Positions 1 to 9,797 of a stretch of DNA of 64,000 nt are shown piece by piece. The first letter of the stretch is position 1, and each line of letters begins with the position of its first letter. Position numbers and translations under genes: made by a program. This stretch comes from Exilibacterium tricleocarpae. GTDB lineage: Bacteria > Pseudomonadota > Gammaproteobacteria > Pseudomonadales > Cellvibrionaceae. The notes beneath the pieces were generated by a model. That model did no database searches. It saw only the letters and a program-made list of their open reading frames with translations, and was not told the DNA's origin. Where the stretch lies: assembly GCF_007004655.1 (NCBI RefSeq), contig NZ_ML660097.1, positions 162,562 through 226,561 of the forward strand, given 5' to 3'.

Positions 1-36
1 AGGAATTCTCTCCCTTTAGTGATAAAGAGCGGGTCA

Positions 37-1395
37 ATGAAGAAGTCTATTTTTACCCAATACAATAAAATAAAGCGCACGTTATACCGTTGGTTGATAG
101 TCTATTGTGTGCTGCTAGGTGGTTCAATAACCGTAGTATACGGTACTGAACTGAGGGTGGATGATTTACTGGATCAACAAACCTTTCACACGGAGCTGCT
201 ATCCAGGCGAGAATTTGTCGGGCCATTTGTACAACAAGCCCTACGTTATAACCCGAGTTTGCAAGCGGCTGACGCACAATTTCAAGCCGCACGCGCCTCG
301 ATAAAATCAGCGGGCGTACTGCCTAACCCTAAACTACAGCTCAGTCACTTTATCGAGTCCATTCAAACGCGCACGGGACCGCAAGAGCAGGCAATTATGC
401 TGCAACAGGCTATCCCATGGCCGACCAAACTCTCACGTAAAAGAGATATTGCTGAAGCACAGGCCCAAGCCCTGTGGCATGCCGCTATATCAGAGCAGTT
501 TAAGGTAGTCGACAAAGTAGCGAAGGGTGTTCTTGATATTGCCTACCTTGAAAAAGCCCTCGAAATTTCCCAGCGGCATTTGTCTTTGTTAGAGCAACTT
601 GTGGCGGTTGTTAAAACACGCGTTGAATCGGGGGGTGGTTTAAGTCAATTGTTGCATTTACAGGTTGAGGTGGCACAAGTCGAGGATCGACTCGCATGGC
701 AAACAGCCGAAGTTGCCTCGCAAACATCGATGTTAGAAGCTCTGCTTGGAAAGGAAGAGGGGAGAAAACGCTTGAATTTGAGTTGGCAAGTGCCCCCTCC
801 ATTGCGCGAGGACAAGTCTTTGTGGTTGCGAGCCAGCGTCGAGCAATCGCCACAAATCAAAATGCTGGAGGCACTGGAGGATAGTAGCGATGCCCGGTTG
901 CGTTTGGCCAAACTGGTGAATCTTCCTGATTTTTCTGTAGGTATTAACCGTATCTCTACCGGCGAGGCAATCAATTCCGATATGCCCGACAGCGGTAAAG
1001 ACCCTTGGGCAGTCGTGGTAGGCGTATCGCTGCCGCTATGGCAAGGTGCGAACCAGGCCAAAATACGCGAGGCCAACTTCAGCAGACAAGCCGTTAGTGC
1101 CAAATTAAAAGCCTTGGAATTAAGCATCAAGGCAAAAACACGTTCGCGTATTATCGCTCTAAGTGATGCGGAACAACGTTTATCTCGCTATCAAAGCGAA
1201 ATTTTACCCCTCGCAAAGCAAGCGCGAGAAATCGCTGAATCCAGCTACCTTACCGGTAAGGCTGACATATTATCTGTTATCGATAGTGATCGTGCATTAC
1301 TAAATTTGCAACAAAAATATTGGCGTGCTGCGGCAGATGCATGGATTGCCCGCTGGCAGCTAACCACCTTGTCCGGTGGTCTTTGGCTAAATTAA
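37..1395 (+). CDS. TolC-family outer membrane efflux protein (CusC/CzcC-like)
   Basis: Predicted outer-membrane channel of a tripartite heavy-metal RND efflux system. The N-terminus has a basic stretch and a hydrophobic segment ending near 'VVYG', consistent with a signal peptide. The rest is the alternating Ala/Gln/Leu-rich helical sequence of two outer membrane efflux repeats, including the typical 'LPNPKLQL' and 'GVSLPLW' stretches. About 452 residues, normal for the family. There is no clear lipobox cysteine, unlike E. coli CusC. The ATG at 37 is preferred to an in-frame GTG at 19, but neither has a strong ribosome binding site. It is first in an operon with the adaptor gene 29 bp downstream. 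Base composition is more AT-rich than the core genes. The family is secure; the metal specificity is inferred from the neighbours. Confidence 0.9.
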   Translation: MKKSIFTQYNKIKRTLYRWLIVYCVLLGGSITVVYGTELRVDDLLDQQTFHTELLSRREFVGPFVQQALRYNPSLQAADAQFQAARASIKSAGVLPNPKLQLSHFIESIQTRTGPQEQAIMLQQAIPWPTKLSRKRDIAEAQAQALWHAAISEQFKVVDKVAKGVLDIAYLEKALEISQRHLSLLEQLVAVVKTRVESGGGLSQLLHLQVEVAQVEDRLAWQTAEVASQTSMLEALLGKEEGRKRLNLSWQVPPPLREDKSLWLRASVEQSPQIKMLEALEDSSDARLRLAKLVNLPDFSVGINRISTGEAINSDMPDSGKDPWAVVVGVSLPLWQGANQAKIREANFSRQAVSAKLKALELSIKAKTRSRIIALSDAEQRLSRYQSEILPLAKQAREIAESSYLTGKADILSVIDSDRALLNLQQKYWRAAADAWIARWQLTTLSGGLWLN

Positions 1396-1424
1396 TAGAG
1401 CTAACTGATTAATGAGATAGAGGC

Positions 1425-3392
1425 ATGAAAAGGTCAAAACAAAAGCTTTATATTATTAGCGTCTTGCTAGTGCTCGTAGTCACATTTTCAATTGGTCGTT
1501 GTACCGCTCCCGATAGTTCCCAAACGCAGCAAACCAGTGTCAATCAATCTGGTACCGGCGATTCGCAGTCGCATGTCGGACATCAACAGCAAACTAACTT
1601 CCTGCCAGAGGAGTTCACCACGTGGACGTGCTCGATGCACCCGCAAATACAACAACCTGAGCCGGGTCAATGCCCGATCTGTGGCATGGAGCTTATTCCA
1701 ATAACAGCGAGCTCAGGAGAGGATAGTGGCCCGCGCACCTTAACCATGAGTCAAACTGCTGAAGCACTTGCTGATATTCAAACAACCAGGGTTGAGAAGC
1801 GTTACCCTGAGGCGAAAGTGCGTTTAGTCGGTAAGCTTGGTTATGATGAAACACGAGTGCGCTCTTTATCGGCACGTTTTCCTGCCCGAATTGACCGTTT
1901 GTTTGTCAATTTTAACGGTCTAAAAGTGCAGCGTGGTGAACACTTGGCGCAAGTCTACAGCCCGGAGCTACTCACGGCCGTTAGTGAACTTCTCACTTCG
2001 CATCGTTACAACCCCGGCAGCAGCGCGACGAAATCAGCCAAAGAGAAATTGCGCTTGTGGGATCTGCTGCCCTCTCAAATCGAAAAAATACTGGAAGATA
2101 ATAACCCGATTGAGGAGTTTGAATTGCTCGCCCCCATCAGTGGCGTGGTGGTTCAAAAGAAAATTAACGAAGGTGATTACGTCAAGACAGGACAGCCTCT
2201 ATTTAAGATTGTCGATCTCAGCCATTTATGGTTACAGCTGGAAGCCTATGAGGCTGACTTAGCCTGGCTGCGCTTTGGGCAAAGTGTGTCATTTTCAGTC
2301 GAAGCCTTCCCAGGTGAAAGCTTCGGGGGAAATATTAGTTTTATCGAGCCGGAGCTAAACCGAAAAACCCGCACGGTCACGCTGAGGGTTAATGTCCCGA
2401 ATAACGGTGGTCGCTTAAAGCCAGGCATGTTTGCTAAAGCGCAAATTTCAGCGCAAATCGCAAAGAACGGTATCGTTTATACGCCCGAGCTTATAGGTAA
2501 ATGGATAAGCCCAATGCACCCGCAAATTATTAAAGACGGCCCTGGCCAATGTGATATTTGTGGCATGGACCTGGTGCCTGTGGAAAAAATGGGTATCACT
2601 GTTGACGAGGAGGCCGAAGCGCCGTTGGTTTTACCTGCAAGTGCGGTACTTAGAACAGGCAAGCGCGCCGTTGTCTATCTTAAGAAAAATGCTGAGAGGC
2701 CAACATTTGAAGGTCGTGAGATTAACCTGGGTGCACGTGCTGGCGATTTTTATATTGTTAAATCCGGTCTTGAACAAGGTGATGAAGTGGTTACGCATGG
2801 CGCCTTTAAAATTGATAGCGCCCTGCAAATTCAAGCAAAGCCCAGCATGATGAACCCCGATGGCGGTGGTCCGATACCAGGGCATCAGCATCAAGAATCA
2901 TCAACCAATTCCATCGATCACGAACATAGCGATTATGACAGTGGTGGGCATGTGGGACTAAGCCTGAAAATTGACTTGATCACAAGTAAAAATCTATTAC
3001 CGCATTATTTAAGTTTGCAATCCGGCTTGGCTGAAGATGATATTGAATCGGCAAAAAATACGTTGAAAGAAATGATGAAAGTTACAGGACACAGCGGGCA
3101 ACTGTCGAGTTTGGTGCACACGATGCTTGCTGCTGAGTCCTTAGATGATTTACGTAAACCGGGTTTTGAAGCCCTATCAAAAGCAATGATTGACCAAGTC
3201 AGCCGACGACCCGAGGCATTTGGTCAAACAGTTTATCAAATGTTTTGTCCAATGGTTTACGGTGATCGAGGCACTAGCTGGCTACAAGCCGATAATAATC
3301 TACGCAATCCCTATTTTGGTGGCAGGATGCTGCAGTGTGGGGAGCTGGAGACAGTGCACAAAGTAGGAGAGGCGTCAATCCATGCGCACTGA
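1425..3392 (+). CDS. RND efflux periplasmic adaptor with two heavy-metal-binding motifs (CusB-like)
   Basis: Periplasmic adaptor (membrane fusion protein) linking the channel and pump of a Cu/Ag-type efflux system. It has an N-terminal membrane anchor at about residues 8-25. A heavy-metal-binding domain of the C-x-MHP...CPICGM type lies at about 67-90, and a second MHP...CDICGM copy at about 359-385 sits inside the barrel region. The C-terminal 130 residues match DUF3347, with 'FCPMVYG' and 'NPYFGGRMLQCGE'. A His-rich linker (HQHQE, DHEHSD) precedes DUF3347. At 655 residues it is longer than E. coli CusB (about 400) because of these additions. Its end overlaps the pump gene by 11 nt, implying translational coupling. 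Copper or silver as substrate follows from the motifs; it has not been shown here. Confidence 0.92.
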   Translation: MKRSKQKLYIISVLLVLVVTFSIGRCTAPDSSQTQQTSVNQSGTGDSQSHVGHQQQTNFLPEEFTTWTCSMHPQIQQPEPGQCPICGMELIPITASSGEDSGPRTLTMSQTAEALADIQTTRVEKRYPEAKVRLVGKLGYDETRVRSLSARFPARIDRLFVNFNGLKVQRGEHLAQVYSPELLTAVSELLTSHRYNPGSSATKSAKEKLRLWDLLPSQIEKILEDNNPIEEFELLAPISGVVVQKKINEGDYVKTGQPLFKIVDLSHLWLQLEAYEADLAWLRFGQSVSFSVEAFPGESFGGNISFIEPELNRKTRTVTLRVNVPNNGGRLKPGMFAKAQISAQIAKNGIVYTPELIGKWISPMHPQIIKDGPGQCDICGMDLVPVEKMGITVDEEAEAPLVLPASAVLRTGKRAVVYLKKNAERPTFEGREINLGARAGDFYIVKSGLEQGDEVVTHGAFKIDSALQIQAKPSMMNPDGGGPIPGHQHQESSTNSIDHEHSDYDSGGHVGLSLKIDLITSKNLLPHYLSLQSGLAEDDIESAKNTLKEMMKVTGHSGQLSSLVHTMLAAESLDDLRKPGFEALSKAMIDQVSRRPEAFGQTVYQMFCPMVYGDRGTSWLQADNNLRNPYFGGRMLQCGELETVHKVGEASIHAH

Positions 3393-6300
3393 ACACAGTA
3401 CTATACTCAATCGGCTTATACGATTCTGCCTCGAAAACAAACTCGTTGTGGTATTGTTTACAACTCTAATTGTCTTATGGGGTATTAGCGTTGCGCCGTT
3501 CGATTGGGAGATCGAGAGCCTGCCGCGCAACCCCGTTCCTGTCGATGCAATTCCGGATATCGGTGAGAACCAGCAAATCGTATTCACACAATGGATGGGT
3601 CGTTCACCACAGGATATTGAGGACCAAATTACCTACCCGCTAACGACAGCCTTGCTTGGTATGCCAAAAGTCAAAACTGTTCGCAGCTATTCTATGTTCG
3701 GTTTTTCCTCTATTTATATCATTTTCAAAGAAGACGCCGAATTCTACTGGACGCGCAGCCGCATCTTGGAGAAACTGAACAGCCTGCCATCCGGTACCTT
3801 GCCACAAGGTGTTACCCCCCAACTAGGGCCGGATGCGACCGCTTTGGGACAGGTCTTTTGGTATACCTTGGAAGGTTTTACGCCCGAAGGTGGGCCCTCA
3901 GGGGGATGGGACCCACAAGAGCTGCGTTCAACACAAGACTGGTACGTTCGCTACGCTTTACAAGGCGTCGATGGTGTTGCCGAAGTCGCCTCTATTGGCG
4001 GCTATGTTAAAGAATATCAGATAGATGTTGACCCTGATGCCTTGCGAACCTATGACATTGCTTTGCATCAGGTTTTTAACGCCGTGCGCGCCAGTAACAT
4101 TGATGTGGGGGCGCGAACCATCGAAATTAATGCGGTGGAGTATGTCATTCGTGGATTGGGTTTTGTTAAGTCGCTTGACGATTTACGCCGAACTGTCATC
4201 ACTCAGCGTGATAACGTACCCATAACACTGGATCAAGTCGCCGAAATAGAATTCGGCCCTGCATTACGGCGCGGCGCTTTAGACAAAGGCGGCGCCGATG
4301 CTGTCGGGGGTGTAGTGGTCACACGCTATGGTGAGAATCCATTAGCTGTGATTAAACGGGTTAAGGCAAAAATCGAAGAGATATCGCCAGGTCTTCCAAA
4401 AAAAACCTTAGCCAACGGCCAGCAAAGCCAAGTTAAGATTGTTCCATTTTATGACCGTACAGGCTTAATTAATGAGACGCTGGGTACGTTGGAGGATGCC
4501 GTACGCCAGCAAATTCTAGTCACTATCGTCGTCGTTGTTTTAATGGTTCTTCATCTACGCAGTGCTGCGCTTATCTCCACAGTACTACCCTTGGCGGTAT
4601 TACTGGCATTTATAGGTATGAAGTTGTTCAAGGTCGATGCCAATGTTGTCGCACTGTCCGGTATCGCTATTGCCATTGGGACTATAGTTGATATGGGAGT
4701 TGTTTTAATTGAGAATATTCTTAAACATCTCGACGATGCGCCACCTGAAGAGTCGCGTTTGGAGGTTGTTTACCGTGCCTGTAGCGAGGTTGCCGGCCCT
4801 GTCGTCACCGCCGTGCTGACGACAGTCATCAGTTTTCTCCCGGTATTCACCATGGAAGCTGCGGAGGGGAAGCTTTTCAAGCCTTTGGCTTACACGAAAA
4901 CCTTCGCGTTGTTAGGCTCTATAATTGTTGCGCTCACCATTATCCCTCCACTCGCACACTGGTTTATTGCAGGTCGATTTAAGGCGGCTTGGTTAAGGCA
5001 AGGCTTTTGGGCGGTTATCGCAGCGTCCGCAGTTATAGCGTTTTCTTTGTTTTCCTGGTTCCCACTTTGGCTCAGTGTTCTAATTGTTACCATCGCTGTT
5101 TTTAATCTAACCGCCAAATATTTACCTGAACATTTAAGACATCGGTTGTTTTTTATTTTTAACCTCTCTATTGCAGTTGTCTTTGCGCTAGTGCTTGCAT
5201 CAGACTGGCAACCACTAGGTATTGATCAGGCTGTCAGTAATGCGCTTTTTGTACTCGTTAGCATTGGTGGCTTGTTAGGATTCTTTTATACCTGTATTCG
5301 ACAATATGAAAAAGTGCTCTCTCTCCTCTTGCAAGTGAAATTGCTGTTTTTAGGTCTCTGCAGCAGTATTGTACTATTTGGATTTGTTATTTGGTTGGGG
5401 TTTGCATCAGTATTTCAATGGTTGCCGGACCTGGTAAAACAGACGGCACCATGGCGTAGCGCAATACATGCTTTCCCCGGCTTGGGAAAGGAGTTTATGC
5501 CTCCTTTGGATGAGGGAGCTTACCTGTTGATGCCCACCACGATGCCACATGCTTCGATAGGTGAAGTTAGCGACGTATTACGAAAACAAGATATGGCAAT
5601 TAGTGCAATCCCCGAGGTGGAGCACGCCGTGGGTAAACTAGGGCGAGTAGAAAGCCCTCTGGATCCGGCTCCAGTCTCGATGATTGAAACCATTGTTACT
5701 TATAAATCGGAATATAAGGTTGACAAAAAGGGTGTGGTTTTAACTTTTAAATACGACCAGAAGAAAGGTAAATTTTTTCGTGATAAAGAGGGCGGCCTAA
5801 TACCCGATAACGACGGCAAACCTTTCCGTCAATGGCGTGATGAAATCAAGTCGCCTGATGATATATGGCAAGAAATCGTCAAAGCGGCGACCATCCCAGG
5901 CACCACATCAGCACCCAAGTTACAACCCATTGCGGCACGTATTGTTATGCTGCAAAGTGGCATGCGAGCCCCGATGGGGATGAAGATTTATGGGCCAGAC
6001 CTACAAACTATAGAAACTGTCGCACTAGAGGTAGAAAAACTACTAAAGCAAGTGCCGTCAATCAAAGCTGAAGCTGTATTGGCTGATCGTATTGTGGGTA
6101 AACCTTATCTGGAAATTGATATTGATCGGGATGCTATCGCCCGCTACGGGATCAAGATTAAAATGGTACAGGATGTTATCGAGGTGGCCATTGGTGGTAA
6201 AACCATCACTCAAACCGTTGAGGGGCGTGAGCGTTATCCTGTCAGGGTGCGCTACCAGCGTGAGCTGCGCGATTCAATCGAAGAAATCGAGAATATCCTG

Positions 6301-7158
6301 GTTGCCGCCCCTGACGGTACGCAAATTCCATTGAAAGCCATGGCCAGTATTAACTACAAGCGTGGGCCGCAGGTTATTAAAGCTGAAGACACCTTTCTCG
6401 TAGGCTATGTGATCTTTGATAAGCTGGCCGGGGTTGCAGAGGTAGATGTTGTAGAGCAGGCACAGCGGTTTTTAAGCGATAAAATCGCAACTGGAGAACT
6501 AACAATTCCCTCCGGGGTCAGTTATAAGTTCACTGGAACATACGAAAACCAGGTCCGTTCGGAAAAGAAGTTGAAGGTCGTTTTACCCTTTGCATTATTT
6601 TTCATCTGGTTAATTCTCTATTTTCAATTTCGGCAGGTGACAACTACACTGCTGGTTTTCTCCGGTATTTTATTCGCTTGGTCAGGTGGTTTTATTTTTA
6701 TTTGGTTGTATAGTCAGCCCTGGTTTGTTGATATTGCGATAGCCGGCAGCAGTATTCGCGAACTCTTTCAAATGGGCACTATCAATCTAAGTGTTGCCGT
6801 GTGGGTGGGTTTTCTGGCCTTGTTTGGCATCGCCACTGATAATGGCGTGATCGTCTGCTCGTATTTACAAAAGGTATTTAGGGAACGGAAACCTGGCAGT
6901 ATTGCGGGTATTCGAAAGGCGGCGATTGCGGCAGGTAATCGCCGTGTACGTCCGGCGATGATGACCAGTGCAACGACAATATTGGCTCTGTTGCCAGTTC
7001 TAAGTTCAACAGGCCGAGGCTCAGATGTCATGGTGCCGATGGCTATCCCCACTTTTGGTGGTATGCTATTAGCAATTCTCGCCGTGTTTGTTGTACCAGT
7101 GCTTTATTGCTCGATTGAAGAAATACGATTTAAATTTATTCAGAAACAACGAAGTTAA
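3382..7158 (+). CDS. Heavy-metal efflux RND permease, long form (CusA/CzcA-like)
   Basis: Inner-membrane proton-driven pump of the HME-RND family. The N-terminal 'VPVDAIPDIGENQQIV' and 'QDIEDQITYPL' stretches are characteristic. A transmembrane segment with 'GIAIAIGTIVDMGVVLIEN' carries the conserved acidic residue of the proton relay. At 1258 residues it is about 200 longer than E. coli CusA. One extra block, about residues 533-699, adds several hydrophobic segments in the middle. A second block, about 780-830, is Lys/Asp-rich ('KKGVVLTFKYDQKKGKFF'). Comparable long forms exist in marine bacteria. A good ribosome binding site (GGAGAGG, 3366-3372) lies inside the adaptor gene. No dedicated regulator is visible on either side. 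Confidence 0.93.
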   Translation: MRTEHSTILNRLIRFCLENKLVVVLFTTLIVLWGISVAPFDWEIESLPRNPVPVDAIPDIGENQQIVFTQWMGRSPQDIEDQITYPLTTALLGMPKVKTVRSYSMFGFSSIYIIFKEDAEFYWTRSRILEKLNSLPSGTLPQGVTPQLGPDATALGQVFWYTLEGFTPEGGPSGGWDPQELRSTQDWYVRYALQGVDGVAEVASIGGYVKEYQIDVDPDALRTYDIALHQVFNAVRASNIDVGARTIEINAVEYVIRGLGFVKSLDDLRRTVITQRDNVPITLDQVAEIEFGPALRRGALDKGGADAVGGVVVTRYGENPLAVIKRVKAKIEEISPGLPKKTLANGQQSQVKIVPFYDRTGLINETLGTLEDAVRQQILVTIVVVVLMVLHLRSAALISTVLPLAVLLAFIGMKLFKVDANVVALSGIAIAIGTIVDMGVVLIENILKHLDDAPPEESRLEVVYRACSEVAGPVVTAVLTTVISFLPVFTMEAAEGKLFKPLAYTKTFALLGSIIVALTIIPPLAHWFIAGRFKAAWLRQGFWAVIAASAVIAFSLFSWFPLWLSVLIVTIAVFNLTAKYLPEHLRHRLFFIFNLSIAVVFALVLASDWQPLGIDQAVSNALFVLVSIGGLLGFFYTCIRQYEKVLSLLLQVKLLFLGLCSSIVLFGFVIWLGFASVFQWLPDLVKQTAPWRSAIHAFPGLGKEFMPPLDEGAYLLMPTTMPHASIGEVSDVLRKQDMAISAIPEVEHAVGKLGRVESPLDPAPVSMIETIVTYKSEYKVDKKGVVLTFKYDQKKGKFFRDKEGGLIPDNDGKPFRQWRDEIKSPDDIWQEIVKAATIPGTTSAPKLQPIAARIVMLQSGMRAPMGMKIYGPDLQTIETVALEVEKLLKQVPSIKAEAVLADRIVGKPYLEIDIDRDAIARYGIKIKMVQDVIEVAIGGKTITQTVEGRERYPVRVRYQRELRDSIEEIENILVAAPDGTQIPLKAMASINYKRGPQVIKAEDTFLVGYVIFDKLAGVAEVDVVEQAQRFLSDKIATGELTIPSGVSYKFTGTYENQVRSEKKLKVVLPFALFFIWLILYFQFRQVTTTLLVFSGILFAWSGGFIFIWLYSQPWFVDIAIAGSSIRELFQMGTINLSVAVWVGFLALFGIATDNGVIVCSYLQKVFRERKPGSIAGIRKAAIAAGNRRVRPAMMTSATTILALLPVLSSTGRGSDVMVPMAIPTFGGMLLAILAVFVVPVLYCSIEEIRFKFIQKQRS

Positions 7159-7313
7159 GGCTGCTATTCGTCACGCAGCCGGCGCGCGATCTAGGCGGTT
7201 ATCTCTGCTTCGGCGGCAACCAAAGGGGAGGGGACATGAAAATATCATCAGGTGCTTGTCGTGCTTTTGCTGCGGCTACAACCTGATAATAAATACATTA
7301 CAGGCTACAAGAA

Positions 7314-7651
7314 CTACTCTATAAGGCAACGACTAACCGTATCTATCTCCTGTTCAGTATTATACATATGAGGTGATATACGGAGTCCCAGTGAGCGCGC
7401 GTCAAATAGCGCGCCGGCTTGTTGTAGAGTATCTACGATCTTCTGTTGACTTCTAAATTCAGCACCAGGGTTCCGCCCCGTTGACTTGCATCGGATGGTG
7501 TCTGTAGATTTTTCGCAGAAACACAACGGACAATTTTTTCTGTCAGCAACCGGTTGTGTTCGCGTATCTGCTCTATACCAATACTCAGATACAGGTCGAA
7601 CTCCGTCGTGCGTCTCCCAATGAACACAACCCGACGCCGGGCTGCTTGCAA
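7314..7651 (-). pseudogene. Frameshifted C-terminal remnant of a class V aminotransferase-fold PLP enzyme
   Basis: Two minus-strand frames join into one recognisable C-terminal region. The upstream frame reads 'SIGIEQIREHNRLLTEKIV' and 'TPSDASQRGGTLVLNLE'. Around 7445-7458 it must shift frame to continue as 'QQKIVDTLQQAGALFDARS' and 'LRISPHMYNTEQEID'. The ending 'RISPHxYNTxxEID' is typical of class V aminotransferase-fold proteins (cysteine desulfurase/kynureninase relatives). No intact N-terminal part was found; weak in-frame pieces ('GYEEWEIAAK') may lie further upstream near 7880. This is a decayed gene, probably inactive. The family call is from memory of motifs, so the exact enzyme is unknown. 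Confidence 0.6.
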
Positions 7652-8195
7652 AAGACAGACACTCGAACAAATGCAGCATCCGGGCTTTGAAGGGGCTTAT
7701 AAGTAGCGTGCACCGCCTAATGTGTTATCGGCCAGTACGCCGCCTCGAATAGACGATAGGCAGAGTTAAAACCACGTTTCATCGTGACGACATGCCCGAC
7801 GCCAGTACCGTTAATCCATGCTCGTCAATAAATGACCAATTCCTCCTTTTTGGCCGCACTTGGCGGCTATTTCCCACTCTTCATATCCGGCCACCTTTTC
7901 ATCGAAAATTATCGAGTAAGTGATAATTTAATAGAACTTATAATTATAAAAAATGCCTGTAAAAATTTTACTAGTTGTATTGAATATAGGCGTAATGCGC
8001 TCTAAGTCTAAGATTTATCTAACTTTTTTATCTAAAGTTCTAAGGCAATTCAAATTAGTGTGATCGACTTAATAAGTCGGAACTATTGGCGCGTGAAACA
8101 ACATGCTGGCGCGAATGAGACTAGTTATCCGTAATTATTAGGCATATTTTGGCAGTCAATTACAGGCAGTTTTACAGGCCAACCGGGAGTCAGCC
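7652..8195. other. Intergenic stretch without an intact gene
   Basis: About 540 bases between the aminotransferase remnant and the GAF-AraC gene. The first part may hold further decayed coding sequence of the remnant on the minus strand. From about 7900 to 8160 it becomes very AT-rich, with runs such as TAATTATAAAAAATG, and probably carries the promoter of the downstream regulator. No RNA gene was recognised. Confidence 0.5.
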
Positions 8196-9242
8196 ATGGC
8201 TGACCGACACACAAATAGTTTGATGGGCGCGGTTATATACCCTATGGAGAGCAAGTTGACGTCCTTGTTGCGGAGTAACCAACAGGAGCTTGACGATTGT
8301 CATACTCCACCCTTGGCTCAGTACGACTTCGGTAGTTTTACGGATCGGCTGCGCTTTCTATACAATCTGTTAGCAAATCCTTTAGAGTCTTCGACGGCTC
8401 AGTACCAGGCTTACCTGGACAGCGGTTGTCGAATGTTCGGTGCGCAACACGGCTTTGTCAGTAAAGTCCAAGAGTCGTCGCGGCATCGGCTGCTGGCTGT
8501 CACTCGCAACTCGGAACAATTCAGCACCGATCAGGAGTTGGATTTGGCGGGAAGTTTTTGCGATGAAATAGTGCAGCAGGAAAAAACGATATGTGCGCCA
8601 AAAGTTGGTGCCGATCGTGTGCAATCTCCGTTTGTAGCTTATAATGGTCTGGGTGCCACGTCCTATATAGGTACGCCTATTAAAGTGGGCCAACAACTTT
8701 TTGGGGTGTTGTGTTTTATCTCAACCACTCCTCGGCAAGGGGAATTCTCCCCTAATGACATTGAAACCATAGAACTTATGGCAGAAGGAGTGGCCAGAAT
8801 GATTGAAATACAATCTGCCCAAGCAAAAGAACGCGTTAATGAAGCAGCCGGGTTTGCCGTAGCCGGAGTTAAGTCTCTGGACGAGTATATCCAGCAGGCG
8901 CGTTTACCAGAAGTATATGGTGTTCCCGGTCGTGTTGTAGAGGTTTTGCAACGTCGTATCGGTAAAGCACCGCTGGCAATTGATTACATTGCTGAAGAAC
9001 TGAATCTGTCCAAGCGAACCCTGCAAAGGCGTTTGCAGCAACAGCACATCAGTTTCGCCCAGCTGCGTGATCAAGTCCGTTTTCATTTTTCCATTGGGTA
9101 TCTGATCGAACAAAATCTGAGTATCGATAGTATATCGGCCTCGCTGGATTTTTCCGATCGAACCAGCTTTACCAACGCTTTCAAACGTTGGACTAATCTG
9201 TCTCCGAGTACGTTTAGAAAACTGTTTCGAGACTACGCTTAG
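8196..9242 (+). CDS. GAF domain and AraC-type HTH transcriptional regulator
   Basis: Predicted transcription factor of 348 residues. Residues about 60-205 form a GAF-like sensor domain ('GCRMFGAQHGFVSKV', 'SYIGTPIKVGQQLFGVLCF', 'FSPNDIETIELMAEGVARMI'). Residues about 240-345 are an AraC/XylS DNA-binding domain with two helix-turn-helix units ('IAEELNLSKRTLQRRLQQQ' and 'SISASLDFSDRTSFTNAFKR'). The ligand cannot be read from the sequence. In-frame ATGs at 8223 and 8244 are alternative starts; none has a strong ribosome binding site. It stands alone between a pseudogene and yajC, so its targets are unknown. Upstream DNA is AT-rich. Confidence 0.85.
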   Translation: MADRHTNSLMGAVIYPMESKLTSLLRSNQQELDDCHTPPLAQYDFGSFTDRLRFLYNLLANPLESSTAQYQAYLDSGCRMFGAQHGFVSKVQESSRHRLLAVTRNSEQFSTDQELDLAGSFCDEIVQQEKTICAPKVGADRVQSPFVAYNGLGATSYIGTPIKVGQQLFGVLCFISTTPRQGEFSPNDIETIELMAEGVARMIEIQSAQAKERVNEAAGFAVAGVKSLDEYIQQARLPEVYGVPGRVVEVLQRRIGKAPLAIDYIAEELNLSKRTLQRRLQQQHISFAQLRDQVRFHFSIGYLIEQNLSIDSISASLDFSDRTSFTNAFKRWTNLSPSTFRKLFRDYA

Positions 9243-9265
9243 TAAGCTACGGGCGCCCAGCACAC

Positions 9266-9305
9266 CGCACTGGCAGGGGTAACTCCGCTGCCGGCGTGGT
9301 TTTTT
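9266..9305 (+). terminator. Probable rho-independent terminator of the GAF-AraC gene
   Basis: An 11-bp stem (CGCACTGGCAG with CTGCCGGCGTG; two wobble pairs, one mismatch) with an 11-nt loop is followed by six T residues. It lies 24 bases after the stop codon. Confidence 0.6.
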
Positions 9306-9425
9306 AGGGGCGCTCGAAATTACCCAGTCGGTATCCCTCCTGTCGATCGACGGGCGATTGCCTGTGCCCCCCAAACACGGTAGAGTTACCCGCTTTTCCA
9401 GAGACGACTAATAAGGGTAATTTGC

Positions 9426-9761
9426 ATGGAATTTCTGATTCCTGCCGCTATGGCACAAACACAGTCGGCCCCGGCGCCGGAAGCCAACCCCATGATCACG
9501 CTGATCATGTTCGGCGGCTTATTTGTGTTCATGTATCTTTTCATCATCCGACCCCAGCGCAAACGCCAGAAGGAACACCAGGAATTGGTCAGTTCGTTGA
9601 ATAAGGGCGATGAAATCGTCCTCAACAGCGGCTTGCTGGGCAAGATCACCAAGGTGGATGGCGACTATATCGTTGTCGATGCCGGCAATAATATCGAGCT
9701 GAAGTTTCAAAAAGGCTCCGTCCATGCTGTGTTGCCCAAAGGCACCATCAAAGCCATATAG
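9426..9761 (+). CDS. yajC: Preprotein translocase subunit YajC
   Basis: Small inner-membrane accessory subunit of the Sec translocon (SecDF-YajC complex). The 111-residue protein has a short N-terminus ending in 'AQTQSAPAPEANP', one transmembrane segment ('MITLIMFGGLFVFMYLFII') and then the conserved 'RPQRKRQKEHQELVSSLNKGDEIVLNSGLLGKI' region (described here in part only). Length and order of elements are those of the family. In most gammaproteobacteria yajC sits between tgt and secD-secF; here neither flank carries these genes. A desulfhydrase-like gene follows after 36 bp on the same strand. Confidence 0.93.
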   Translation: MEFLIPAAMAQTQSAPAPEANPMITLIMFGGLFVFMYLFIIRPQRKRQKEHQELVSSLNKGDEIVLNSGLLGKITKVDGDYIVVDAGNNIELKFQKGSVHAVLPKGTIKAI

Positions 9762-9797
9762 GCCGACCCCGGCAATACCGGCCGGCGGCTCGCCCCG

